Assembly: GCA_018697095.1 (NCBI GenBank)
Contig: JABHSG010000004.1
Span: 248,001-312,000 of the forward strand
Direction: 5' to 3'
From: an archaeon
GTDB taxonomy: Archaea > Nanobdellota > Nanobdellia > Woesearchaeales > GW2011-AR9
DNA length: 64,000 nt
Both the position numbers and the translations under genes were made by a program. A model generated the notes under the pieces. It saw only the letters and a program-made list of their open reading frames with translations. It did not search any database and was not told the DNA's origin. Shown piece after piece: positions 53,119 through 60,050 of this stretch (its first letter is position 1; every line of letters starts with the position of its first letter).

Positions 53119-54089
53119 AATTATACCACAAATTAATTATTGTATCAATTCTAAGTTTGCTACTTATTATTGTTGGGTGTTCTAAGGATACTGGAGTATC
53201 AACAGATATATCAGTAGAAATTACAAAAGAAATTGAAGCAAAATGTGGTGATTCATCTGTTATTAAAGACCTATGTATTTTTGATTTAGCTGTTGAAAAC
53301 CAAGATGAAAACTTTTGTTTAGCTTTAAGTACAGAAGATAATAAAAATAGTTGTCTTGGGAATATTAAAAAAGACTCATCTTTCTGTGAGAAAATAGTTA
53401 ATAAAATTGAAGCTCATTATTGTGTTCTCAGTGCAACTCCAGAAGAAGCAGATCCCGCTTTCTGTGAAACATTAGAAGAACTTGATAAAGAATTATGCCT
53501 GAGTGCAACTGCATTTTACAAAAAAGATGCAGAAGTTTGTAAAAAAATAGTGAGTGATTTCTCACGTAATATTTGTTTAAATGATGTTGCTAAAGAAAGT
53601 GCTAATCCAGTTATCTGTGAAGAGCTTGCTGATGAGTATAACACAAATCAATGTCTTAAAGAAGTTGCCATCGTTAAACAAGATGAGTTAATTTGTAATC
53701 AGATAACAACAGGAACCGATTTAGAATTATATGAAAACACTAGAGACAAATGCTTTAGGGAAGTTTCTTTGGAAAAAGAGGATAAAGTTATTTGTGAACA
53801 AATTGAAAATTCCGATATAAAAAATTGGTGTTTGGCTTCTTTTGAAAAAACAAAGGATTTATGTCAGAAAATAGATGATGTAACTATTAAATTTGATTGT
53901 TTTATTGATGTAGCAAAAGAAACAAAAGACGTATCAATTTGTGAAGATATTGTGAGTTTAGGAAAGAAAGATGAGTGTTTTCAAAAAGTAGCATTTGCAA
54001 ATCAAGATAAAGCTATTTGTGATAAGATCTCTTCTACTTATGCAAAAGATAATTGTATTTGGGATATTGATAATAAAATTCTAGAATAA
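53115..54089 (+). CDS. Lipoprotein with about ten two-cysteine repeats (cassette gene)
   Basis: A 324-residue protein. The signal peptide (LYHKLIIVSILSLLLIIVGC) ends in a lipobox. The mature part is made of repeats of 30-40 residues, each with two cysteines, of the form x-C-e-x-I/L followed by x-C-L-x-x-V/A (for example ELCLSATAFYKKDAEVCKKI). Paired cysteines should form one disulphide per repeat and build a solenoid. The start is set by the ATGA overlap; the longer frame upstream lies inside the previous gene. It is a surface or periplasm-facing protein of unknown role. Confidence 0.8.
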   Translation: MKLYHKLIIVSILSLLLIIVGCSKDTGVSTDISVEITKEIEAKCGDSSVIKDLCIFDLAVENQDENFCLALSTEDNKNSCLGNIKKDSSFCEKIVNKIEAHYCVLSATPEEADPAFCETLEELDKELCLSATAFYKKDAEVCKKIVSDFSRNICLNDVAKESANPVICEELADEYNTNQCLKEVAIVKQDELICNQITTGTDLELYENTRDKCFREVSLEKEDKVICEQIENSDIKNWCLASFEKTKDLCQKIDDVTIKFDCFIDVAKETKDVSICEDIVSLGKKDECFQKVAFANQDKAICDKISSTYAKDNCIWDIDNKILE

Positions 54090-54160
54090 AGGTCATCTCG
54101 GCGCCAACTTTAGATTTCTTAGTTTTTAGCGTAGCGTTCTTTAGGTGATGGACAAATTAG

Positions 54161-54242
54161 ACTTAACATCGCGATTAAGAGAAGTTCGCGAAGCGAATTT
54201 GGGAAATTGTCGCAGGGAATTTCCTCTTAATCGCTGTTAAAC
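54161..54242 (+). repeat. attC-like element E
   Basis: R'' ACTTAAC (54161-54167), L'' GCGATTAAGAG (54171-54181) pairing exactly with L' CTCTTAATCGC (54224-54234), T, then R' GTTAAAC (54236-54242). Inner hairpin TTCGC/GCGAA precedes ATTTGGG (54197-54203). The site that most fully meets the consensus RYYYAAC ... GTTRRRY. Confidence 0.75.
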
Positions 54243-54329
54243 GTCCCGACGAACGAAGTGAGGAGAGCCTGCAAGGCGTGGTCGTAGTAAAATCTTTGAT
54301 TTTACGGAGAAGTTTATTTTAGGCAGGCT

Positions 54330-55016
54330 TCATTCAGAGGGCACGGCTTCAAAAAGTTCAAAAAGAACTGGATGTGTTTCAACAGATTCTGTTTTTGCTA
54401 AACACCGAACTTTAAATCCTGCTTGGTTTAGAAATTCTTCAAGAATTTCAAATTTTCCAAGAGTAGTTGAAAACCCAATTAATAGGCGACCATTTTTCTT
54501 AAGATGATTCTTAGCTTCAAAGATAAATTTTTTGGTAGATTTATATTCAGGATCAAATACTGCTTTTTCTAAAATAGAAACATCTTCTTCAACATATCCA
54601 AAAGGAGTATTCCAAAAAATGGTATCAAATTTATCATCTTCAGATAATGGAGAATAAATGTCGCCTTGCAAAACTGTTATTTTATCTTCAACATCATTAA
54701 GTTTTGCATTTTCTTTAGTGTTTTCAACAGCAGCAGGATTTATATCAATGGCAGTAACGTGTTTTGCTCCATTGATTAAGGCAAAAACAGAAACCGTACC
54801 AGTTCCAGGACCAATCTCTAAAAAGTCCTCCTCTTTTTGAACAGGAAGTTCTTTTGCGAAAAATTCAGTATCAAAAAAATATTTTGGAGAAAATACATTA
54901 GGATAAACAACAAATTTTCTTCCCAAAATTTCAACTTCGTATTTTTCGCTTTCTTTTTCGCTTTCACGAAGAACTTTTGCCGTGCCCTCAATATATTCTT
55001 TATAATTTGGTTTCAT
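54330..55016 (-). CDS. SAM-dependent methyltransferase, PrmC/HemK-like (cassette gene)
   Basis: A 228-residue class I methyltransferase. Motif I FLEIGPGTGTVSVFA, AIDINPAAVENTKEN and TIFWNTPFGYVEE, a variant of the NPPY/NPPFG motif of glutamine/adenine N-methyltransferases, are present. A 50-residue N-terminal extension (KYEVEILGRKFVVYPNVFSP) resembles that of PrmC-type proteins. The substrate is unknown. The gene is bordered by a perfect 16-base inverted repeat (54313-54328 with 55054-55069). Confidence 0.88.
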   Translation of the reverse strand: MKPNYKEYIEGTAKVLRESEKESEKYEVEILGRKFVVYPNVFSPKYFFDTEFFAKELPVQKEEDFLEIGPGTGTVSVFALINGAKHVTAIDINPAAVENTKENAKLNDVEDKITVLQGDIYSPLSEDDKFDTIFWNTPFGYVEEDVSILEKAVFDPEYKSTKKFIFEAKNHLKKNGRLLIGFSTTLGKFEILEEFLNQAGFKVRCLAKTESVETHPVLFELFEAVPSE

Positions 55017-55073
55017 ATAAATAATAGAAATAAAGAATCAATATAAATCTTTTGCCTGCCTAAAATAAATTAC

Positions 55074-55162
55074 GTTTAACATCGGGATTAAGGGAAGTTT
55101 TGCCGTAGGCAAAATTTGGGTGAACGAGTGCAACGGAGTGAACCCTTTAAGCCCTGTTAAAC
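55074..55162 (+). repeat. attC-like element F
   Basis: R'' GTTTAAC (55074-55080), L'' GGGATTAAGGG (55084-55094), inner hairpin TTTTGCC/GGCAAAA, ATTTGGG (55114-55120), L' CCCTTTAAGCCC (55143-55154), T and R' GTTAAAC (55156-55162). R'' with the preceding AC is the exact complement of GTTAAACGT at element E, the other end of the methyltransferase cassette. Confidence 0.75.
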
Positions 55163-55242
55163 GTCCCGACGACCAAGGGGAGGAGAGTGCAACGTGGTCG
55201 TAGTGTAGCGAAGCGTAACGGAGAAGTAAATCAGAAGCCCCA

Positions 55243-56073
55243 TTATTTTAGAAATGACTTTAATTTATTGTTAGAAATTGTCTCTTGATATCCTTGGTCA
55301 ATTGTCTGGCGGAGTAAATCTATATTATTATTGAGAGTTGTGATTTTAAGTTTTGATTTTGGAGCAATAGTAAATATTTTTACATCTTCAGGAATTTGAT
55401 GATTCGATGATTTTTTCTCAATTTCATAATATTGTTTTTTGCATTTTTGAAAAAATATCCAAAGCGAAAAGAATAAATTATCTAATCCTTTTTTTTGATA
55501 AGAAATATTATTGATTATCAAAATTTTATTTGCTCCCAAATCAATTGCTTTTTGAATATGGGTTTCTGCTCTTGATGAAACTAAACTATCGCAATAAACT
55601 GAACCATTAATTTTTATGCTTGGATTCATTTTGAATGCAATTGGCATGGCTTTTGTGGCTCTCATATTTTCAAAAACATCCATTCCTTTTTGATTATCGA
55701 AATAATCAATATTACCAGTGTTTTTGTTAAGTGCAGGAATTAAATATCTTGTTTTAGAAGCATAAATCAATTTTTCTTTCAAAGGATCTTGTTTTTTAAA
55801 GATTACATAAATCAAATAATCAATATCAATAATTTTCCAGAATCTTTTCCAAGAAAGAAAGTTTTTTGAAGAAACAAGATTCGTCCAAATATTGCGAATT
55901 GATTTATATTGTTTTGATATATAATAAGAGCCAGTTCCTGCACTTCCTGAGCCACAAATTAATAAAAATGGTTCAGTTATATTATATTTTTCAGCAAGAG
56001 CTAAAATCACACCAACTCCAAAACTAGATTTCATTCCTCCGCCAGACATAATTATTGCGAGTTTCTCAGCCAT
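55243..56073 (-). CDS. Patatin-like phospholipase (cassette gene)
   Basis: A 276-residue lipid acyl hydrolase. The oxyanion-hole loop IIMSGGGMKSSFGVGV is followed by the nucleophile elbow CGSGSAGTG (GxSxG), and the second dyad region YCDSLVSSRAE supplies the Asp. The ATG at 56073 starts MAEKLAIIMSGGG. The 34 codons the frame has upstream lie within element G and are not coding. Perfect 15-base inverted repeats (55227-55241 with 56117-56131) enclose the gene. It is nearest the integrase and transcribed away from it. Confidence 0.87.
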   Translation of the reverse strand: MAEKLAIIMSGGGMKSSFGVGVILALAEKYNITEPFLLICGSGSAGTGSYYISKQYKSIRNIWTNLVSSKNFLSWKRFWKIIDIDYLIYVIFKKQDPLKEKLIYASKTRYLIPALNKNTGNIDYFDNQKGMDVFENMRATKAMPIAFKMNPSIKINGSVYCDSLVSSRAETHIQKAIDLGANKILIINNISYQKKGLDNLFFSLWIFFQKCKKQYYEIEKKSSNHQIPEDVKIFTIAPKSKLKITTLNNNIDLLRQTIDQGYQETISNNKLKSFLK

Positions 56074-56135
56074 AATAATTTCTAATGATAATACATTAAT
56101 AAGTTTTCTTTTTTTAGGGGCTTCTGATTTATTAC

Positions 56136-56200
56136 GTTTAACACTTTTTGTGCGAAGTGGGGTTCTTTCGTACAAAATTTAGTGTTATGGGCTGTTAGCT
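56136..56200 (+). repeat. attC/attI-like element G
   Basis: R'' GTTTAAC (56136-56142) overlaps a hairpin pairing TAACACT with AGTGTTA, and GTTAGCT at 56194-56200 is an R'-like end. It lies just before the integrase gene, where an attI-type primary site would be expected. The R'' is exactly complementary to GTTAAACGT at element F, the other end of the patatin cassette. The L'' arm is less regular than E and F. Confidence 0.5.
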
Positions 56201-56229
56201 GATTCTCGTAAACATTTTCGAAAACCACT

Positions 56230-56249
56230 CCCGCACTGGTCAAGTCCAG
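56230..56249 (+). repeat. Direct repeat, left copy (integrase module)
   Basis: The 20-base string CCCGCACTGGTCAAGTCCAG, inside a longer CCACT-preceded match, recurs at 57715-57734. The two copies enclose the integrase and toxin/antitoxin genes. ACTGG...CCAGT-type pairing recalls a tRNA T-arm but no tRNA gene fits here. Confidence 0.7.
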
Positions 56250-56286
56250 CCAAGATATTTAAACAAGATTTTATTTATTTGAAATC

Positions 56287-57111
56287 ATGGATTTTACAAA
56301 CATAATATTTCGTCATGGAAAAATAAGAAACCTTAGTCCAAGAACAATTAAATCATATACCTTTTGTGTCGGAAAATTTTTACGAAGATTCCCTCATAAG
56401 CAAGTAAAACAAATTAGTAAAAAAGATGTTGAGCAGTATCTTTTTGAGCTTTCGCAAAAAAAGAGAAGTGCTGCAACTATTAATCTTTATCATAATGCAA
56501 TTAAATTCTTTTTTCATGTAGGTTTGAAAAAAAGACTACTTGTGCATGTACCTTCAGCCAAAGTTGAAAAAAGAATCCCAGAATATCTTAACCAAGAAGA
56601 AACTAAACAATTATTCTCATGTATCCATAATCAAAAACATTTACTTATGATTAAATTACTTTACTCTTCTGGGATGAGAGTTTCTGAACTAGTAAATCTG
56701 AAAGTGAAAGATTTAGAAAATAGTCATGGATGGGTTAGACAAGGTAAAGGTGCAAAAGATAGACCATTTATCATTGCAAAAAGATTACAAAAAGAATTAT
56801 CTATTCATATTATTGAAAATACACTTAAACCAAAATCATGGTTATTCCCAGCAAGAGACCCTTTAAAACATTTGACTGTCCGAACAGTTCAATCAATCCT
56901 AAAAATTGCAAGAAAAAAAGCCAAAATTAGTAAAACCTTAACTCCACATACATTGCGCCATTCTTTTGCAACTCACCTTTTGCAAAATGGCTATGCAATT
57001 ACTGATCTGCAACCACTTTTAGGACATAATAGACTTGACACTACAATGATTTATGTTCATATGGCAGCTCCACAAATTTTGAGAACAAAAAGCCCACTTG
57101 ATGAATTGTGA
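56287..57111 (+). CDS. Tyrosine recombinase/integrase
   Basis: A 274-residue site-specific recombinase. An N-terminal SAM-like core-binding domain (LSPRTIKSYTFCVGKFLRRF) is followed by the catalytic domain: Arg131 in SSGMRVSEL, Lys157 in GKGAKDR, His221-x-x-Arg224 in TPHTLRHSFATHLL, His247 in LLGHNRLDTTMIY and Tyr256. The ending KSPLDEL is like that of integron integrases, but the extra helix characteristic of IntI between the Lys and HxxR motifs is absent; that stretch is short as in XerC/XerA. TATTTAAAC about 25-30 bases before ATG suggests a leaderless transcript. It is transcribed away from the cassettes, as intI is in many integrons. Confidence 0.95.
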   Translation: MDFTNIIFRHGKIRNLSPRTIKSYTFCVGKFLRRFPHKQVKQISKKDVEQYLFELSQKKRSAATINLYHNAIKFFFHVGLKKRLLVHVPSAKVEKRIPEYLNQEETKQLFSCIHNQKHLLMIKLLYSSGMRVSELVNLKVKDLENSHGWVRQGKGAKDRPFIIAKRLQKELSIHIIENTLKPKSWLFPARDPLKHLTVRTVQSILKIARKKAKISKTLTPHTLRHSFATHLLQNGYAITDLQPLLGHNRLDTTMIYVHMAAPQILRTKSPLDEL

Positions 57112-57127
57112 TATAAGATGACAAAAA

Positions 57128-57163
57128 GTTTATATAAAATAGCAACTATAGTCACTATAGGGA
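57128..57163 (+). promoter_or_regulatory. Promoter and candidate operator of the toxin/antitoxin pair
   Basis: A TATA-like TTTATATAAA (57129-57138) is followed by CTATAGT-C-ACTATAG (57146-57160), a perfect 15-base palindrome that also reads as 9-base-spaced repeats ACTATAGTC, ACTATAGGG, ACTATGGC. The last repeat contains the ATG. Repeats of this sort fit autoregulation by a ribbon-helix-helix antitoxin. Confidence 0.6.
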
Positions 57164-57165
57164 CT

Positions 57166-57372
57166 ATGGCAAATACAACAATACAAATAGATCAAGAAAC
57201 AAAAAAGCTCATTGGAACTTTTGGAAGTAAAGAAGATAGTTACAACGATATTGTACTCAGATTGTATGATTTTGCTGTAAAAGAACAGTTAAGACAGCTT
57301 TTAATGTCAGACAAAAGTACTATGTCAATAGATGAAGCAATTAAAAAATCAAAGAAACGATGGAAAAAATAA
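57166..57372 (+). CDS. Antitoxin (ribbon-helix-helix-type)
   Basis: A 68-residue protein starting MANTTIQIDQETKKLIGTFG, a beta-strand/helix start as in RHH/VapB-RelB-type antitoxins. A helix EDSYNDIVLRLYDFA follows, then a Lys-rich C-terminus that may bind the toxin. It overlaps the following toxin gene by 13 bases. The ATG at 57166 is preferred to an upstream ATG at 57118, whose codons cover the TATA box and palindrome. Confidence 0.82.
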   Translation: MANTTIQIDQETKKLIGTFGSKEDSYNDIVLRLYDFAVKEQLRQLLMSDKSTMSIDEAIKKSKKRWKK

Positions 57373-57707
57373 AAGTTATTATAACTAATTCTTTGTATGA
57401 AGAGATTAACAAAAAATTCAAAGCACATTCAACTAAAATTCTCAAAAAATTAAAATCAATAAAAGATACTCCAAGTAAAGGAAAACCATTAGGGACAGTT
57501 GGTGGTATTTTAATTAAAGAACTTAAATTTGAAAGTTTTCGTTTTTATTTTATTGTTGATGGGCATAAATTAAAATGGATACAGTCCAAAGAGATCTCGC
57601 AATTAATTCTTCAATTTGTACGGATGTCTGACAAGAAAAAGCAACAAAAAGTAATTGAAGAAATAAAGCTAATCCTAAGACAAATCGGACCACTTGGCTT
57701 TGAATAA
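57360..57707 (+). CDS. RelE/ParE-superfamily toxin
   Basis: A 115-residue basic protein of RelE-type outline: an N-terminal strand (KIKVIITNSLYEEINKKF), a helical pair with KILKKLKSIKDTPSKGKPLG, then KELKFESFRFYFIVDGHKLKW with the strand order of the RelE/ParE fold. A longer C-terminal helix (KKKQQKVIEEIKLILRQIGP) is unusual. The 13-base overlap with the antitoxin frame makes it a coupled pair. It may stabilise the array, as toxin/antitoxin cassettes do in many integrons. Confidence 0.8.
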   Translation: MEKIKVIITNSLYEEINKKFKAHSTKILKKLKSIKDTPSKGKPLGTVGGILIKELKFESFRFYFIVDGHKLKWIQSKEISQLILQFVRMSDKKKQQKVIEEIKLILRQIGPLGFE

Positions 57708-57714
57708 GCCACTA

Positions 57715-57734
57715 CCCGCACTGGTCAAGTCCAG
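57715..57734 (+). repeat. Direct repeat, right copy (integrase module)
   Basis: Exact second copy of the 20-base string at 56230-56249, with the CCACT(A) lead-in at 57709. It begins a few bases after the toxin stop codon. With the left copy it delimits a 1.5-kb segment carrying the recombinase and the toxin/antitoxin pair, as att sites of an integrated element would. Confidence 0.7.
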
Positions 57735-57770
57735 TAAACCTTCTTAAATGATCATTTCATTTCTAATATT

Positions 57771-58163
57771 ATGAAAATCAACTATACCACAAGAAACAAA
57801 AATATCAATGTCGAACTCCAAAGTGAATCTGTTAAAGACGCTTTCAAACAATTAGCTGAATTCCAAGAAATCTTTGATGAGAAGTGCTGTGGTGCTTGTA
57901 AAAACATTGATCTGCAATTTGTTGTAAGGACTGTAGAAAATAATGACTACTACGAATTAAAATGTAAAGCCTGCTTTGCAAAATTAGCATATGGGCAACA
58001 CAAAGTTGGTGGAAGTCTATTTCCAAAACGTAAAAATCCAGATGGCAGCTATGACAATATCAACCAAGGTTGGCACAAATGGCAAGCTAAAACAAACACT
58101 ACGCAAAATATCTCCGAAAAGACACAAGAGATAAATACTATTAAAGCCAATATCCCAGCATAG
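57771..58163 (+). CDS. Putative zinc-binding protein
   Basis: A 130-residue soluble protein. A helix (LQSESVKDAFKQLAEFQEIF) precedes CCGACKN and, 27 residues later, ELKCKACFAKLAYGQ; these CxxC pairs should form one zinc site. The following GQHKVGGSLFPKRKNPDGS and WHKWQ segments are basic/aromatic and suggest nucleic-acid binding. Similar small proteins occur in phages and plasmids, but I cannot name the family. The stop codon shares one base with the GTG of the next gene. Confidence 0.72.
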   Translation: MKINYTTRNKNINVELQSESVKDAFKQLAEFQEIFDEKCCGACKNIDLQFVVRTVENNDYYELKCKACFAKLAYGQHKVGGSLFPKRKNPDGSYDNINQGWHKWQAKTNTTQNISEKTQEINTIKANIPA

Positions 58164-58447
58164 TGAAAACAATACTACTAATTATTTTAACCACAATTTT
58201 AGTAGAATTAATCACTATAACTTGCAGATACTTTTTTGGAAACATCAAAAATAAATTCAAAAAGTTTCAATTAAATCCTCAGTTAAGACTTCATCATGGA
58301 GAACTAGGACTAATTTTTATTATTCTTAATTTCATCTTCTTCCATAACCAACTTGTCTTAATTACTGGATGGACACTATTTCTTTCAGATATGATTCATC
58401 GCTTTATTGTGCTTCCAATTTGGGTAGGAGAAACAAAATATCGTTAA
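58163..58447 (+). CDS. Small membrane protein
   Basis: A 94-residue protein with two or three membrane helices (ILLIILTTILVELITI, ELGLIFIILNFIFFH, VLITGWTLFLSDMIHRF). GTG start overlapping the previous stop by 1 base indicates translational coupling. The internal RLHHGELG is a His-containing membrane-edge motif. No family recognised. Confidence 0.65.
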   Translation: MKTILLIILTTILVELITITCRYFFGNIKNKFKKFQLNPQLRLHHGELGLIFIILNFIFFHNQLVLITGWTLFLSDMIHRFIVLPIWVGETKYR

Positions 58448-58484
58448 TAGTAAAAAAGAAATGAAAAAATAAAAATGATAAATT

Positions 58485-58817
58485 TTATTGAGATGCTTGA
58501 ACTAATCTAATTCCAGTTACAAGGCCCCAAATCCAAGCTCCTAAAAACATTGGAAAACCAATCAATACTAACATTAAAGGAATACCAAGAATCGCTAAAA
58601 CAATTTGCCAAATCCCTTCTTTATTTTTACCAGCAACTAAACTACCAATACCTGGGATTACTAAAATATTTAGAACAAGTGCTAATATTGCAATAGTTTG
58701 ATCTGGCTTCTTAACAGATTTAGTCACTTTAGATACTGATTTAATTTTTTTAGAACTAACAGCCTTCTTAACTACTTTTTTTGAAACTTTTTTCTGAGCA
58801 TTAGATTTTTTTACCAT
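58485..58817 (-). CDS. TM2-like membrane protein with basic N-terminus
   Basis: A 110-residue protein. The first 40 residues are Lys/Ser/Val-rich and disordered. Two membrane helices follow with the GIGSLVAGKNKEGIWQIVLAIL and PMFLGAWIWGLVTGIRL segments, which resemble the TM2/small integral-membrane family. Function unknown. The basic tail may contact nucleic acid or anionic lipid. Confidence 0.7.
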   Translation of the reverse strand: MVKKSNAQKKVSKKVVKKAVSSKKIKSVSKVTKSVKKPDQTIAILALVLNILVIPGIGSLVAGKNKEGIWQIVLAILGIPLMLVLIGFPMFLGAWIWGLVTGIRLVQASQ

Positions 58818-58848
58818 ATACCTTAAACCACTAACTCAAATATAAACC

Positions 58849-59325
58849 TTACTTCTCAAAACCTAAAACTAACTTCTTCATCATAGCATAAATATTCCCA
58901 AGAGCGTTAGCACGGTTAGGTGTAAGTGTTGCTGCAATTTCAGACTTTTTAGAAAAATCAGCTACTACTTTTTCACTCTCACTCATGAATTCAGAAACAA
59001 GTAACCCATTTATCGCTTCAAGAAGTATTGCCATAAAACCATTAACTGTTTTAGCTTCTGCCATCCCTGAAAATACAACCCTATTACTTTTAATTTCAAG
59101 TACCAAATAAGCACCACTAACACAACCAGGAACACGATTTACTTCTACCATGAGTGATTCATCAAAAGGATGTTTTGATTGGTACATAGCACCAAGTTCT
59201 ACTAAGTATTCAATTTTATCAATACTTTCTAGTTCAGATAACTCTTCAAGTTTCTCATCTAGAAACCTTTTGGTTCCAGAAATTTCTATTTCAGTGAAAT
59301 GCTGCATAGCTGATATTGTTTCCAC
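58849..59325 (-). CDS. SufE-like sulfur-acceptor protein
   Basis: A 158-residue protein of the SufE family, which takes persulfide sulfur from a cysteine desulfurase (SufS) for Fe-S cluster assembly. The sulfur-accepting Cys is in VNRVPGCVSGAYLVL, and the KTVNGFMAILLEAINGL and AATLTPNRANALGNIYAMM segments are family-typical. Start GTG 59325 is listed; an in-frame ATG at 59307 is equally possible. No sufS, sufB or sufC is in the window. Confidence 0.87.
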   Translation of the reverse strand: METISAMQHFTEIEISGTKRFLDEKLEELSELESIDKIEYLVELGAMYQSKHPFDESLMVEVNRVPGCVSGAYLVLEIKSNRVVFSGMAEAKTVNGFMAILLEAINGLLVSEFMSESEKVVADFSKKSEIAATLTPNRANALGNIYAMMKKLVLGFEK

Positions 59326-59419
59326 AAATAAGAAAAAACGCTTCTGGCTTAAAAAATGAACTAAAGAAACATCTCAAGATTAAAATAAAATAAAAAATAA
59401 AAAAAATATACTCTAAAAT

Positions 59420-59977
59420 CTAACTTTGAACTTCTCCATCAATTAAATGAACAGTAGTCACTTGAGCACTTGGCATCAAATCACTTGAAACACTAGTCTC
59501 AATCCAATATTCACTATAACTGGTATCAAAATAATATGTTGTTTCAGTTGAAATGTCTCCTGCTGCAGTTTCAATAACTGAACTTGCTTGCGCTTGGCAA
59601 AACTCGCTTCCTTGATATGTAGTTAACCCAATGATTACTGAATCAACACTCCCATCACTACTAGAGTAAGAGTATGTACTTCCAGCTTCACAAAAAGCTT
59701 CAAGCTCTTCTTCGCTTACTTCCACATCAATATCCATATCAATTTCTACTTCAACAATTTCATTATCAGAATCAATTGTAACTTGAGCATCAGCTTCCAA
59801 ATCAGAATCAGTATCAACAGTAACAGTGGTGTCACCTTCAGCGTTCACATCAACATCAATTCCTTCTACTTCAGTATCACCTGATTCTAAAGAATCACTA
59901 TTGTCTACATTACAAGCTGATAACAAGAATAAACCAGCGCAAAGTACAATAAATAAACTTAAAATTTTTTTATCCAT
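59420..59977 (-). CDS. Acidic lipoprotein of unknown function
   Basis: A 185-residue lipoprotein: MDKKILSLFIVLCAGLFLLSAC ends in a clear lipobox. An acidic low-complexity region (Asp/Val/Glu repeats, about residues 30-85) follows and may bind cations. The C-terminal 100 residues are Ser/Thr/Tyr-rich strands with two cysteines (AFCEAG, EFCQAQ). GAGGTG 6 bases before ATG 59977 selects this start over the upstream GTG. Confidence 0.78.
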   Translation of the reverse strand: MDKKILSLFIVLCAGLFLLSACNVDNSDSLESGDTEVEGIDVDVNAEGDTTVTVDTDSDLEADAQVTIDSDNEIVEVEIDMDIDVEVSEEELEAFCEAGSTYSYSSSDGSVDSVIIGLTTYQGSEFCQAQASSVIETAAGDISTETTYYFDTSYSEYWIETSVSSDLMPSAQVTTVHLIDGEVQS

Positions 59978-60050
59978 ATAATTCACCTCAATAATCTAGA
60001 AATAATACATAGCAAGCTTAAAAAACTAATCCTAATTAATCACAAGTACT

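Noticed and set aside
56170..56250. Possible tRNA ending in the CTGGTCAAGTCCAG direct repeat
   Set aside because: The repeat resembles a T-arm and GGGCTGTTAGCT resembles a tRNA start, but there is no matching 7-base acceptor end, no anticodon arm and the T-loop is one base short. The second copy of the repeat lacks any tRNA body.
50105..56286. Array interpreted as insertion sequences or REP-type repeats
   Set aside because: No transposase is present, the elements differ in loop length and sequence, and the end-to-end complementarity runs across cassettes rather than within one mobile unit.
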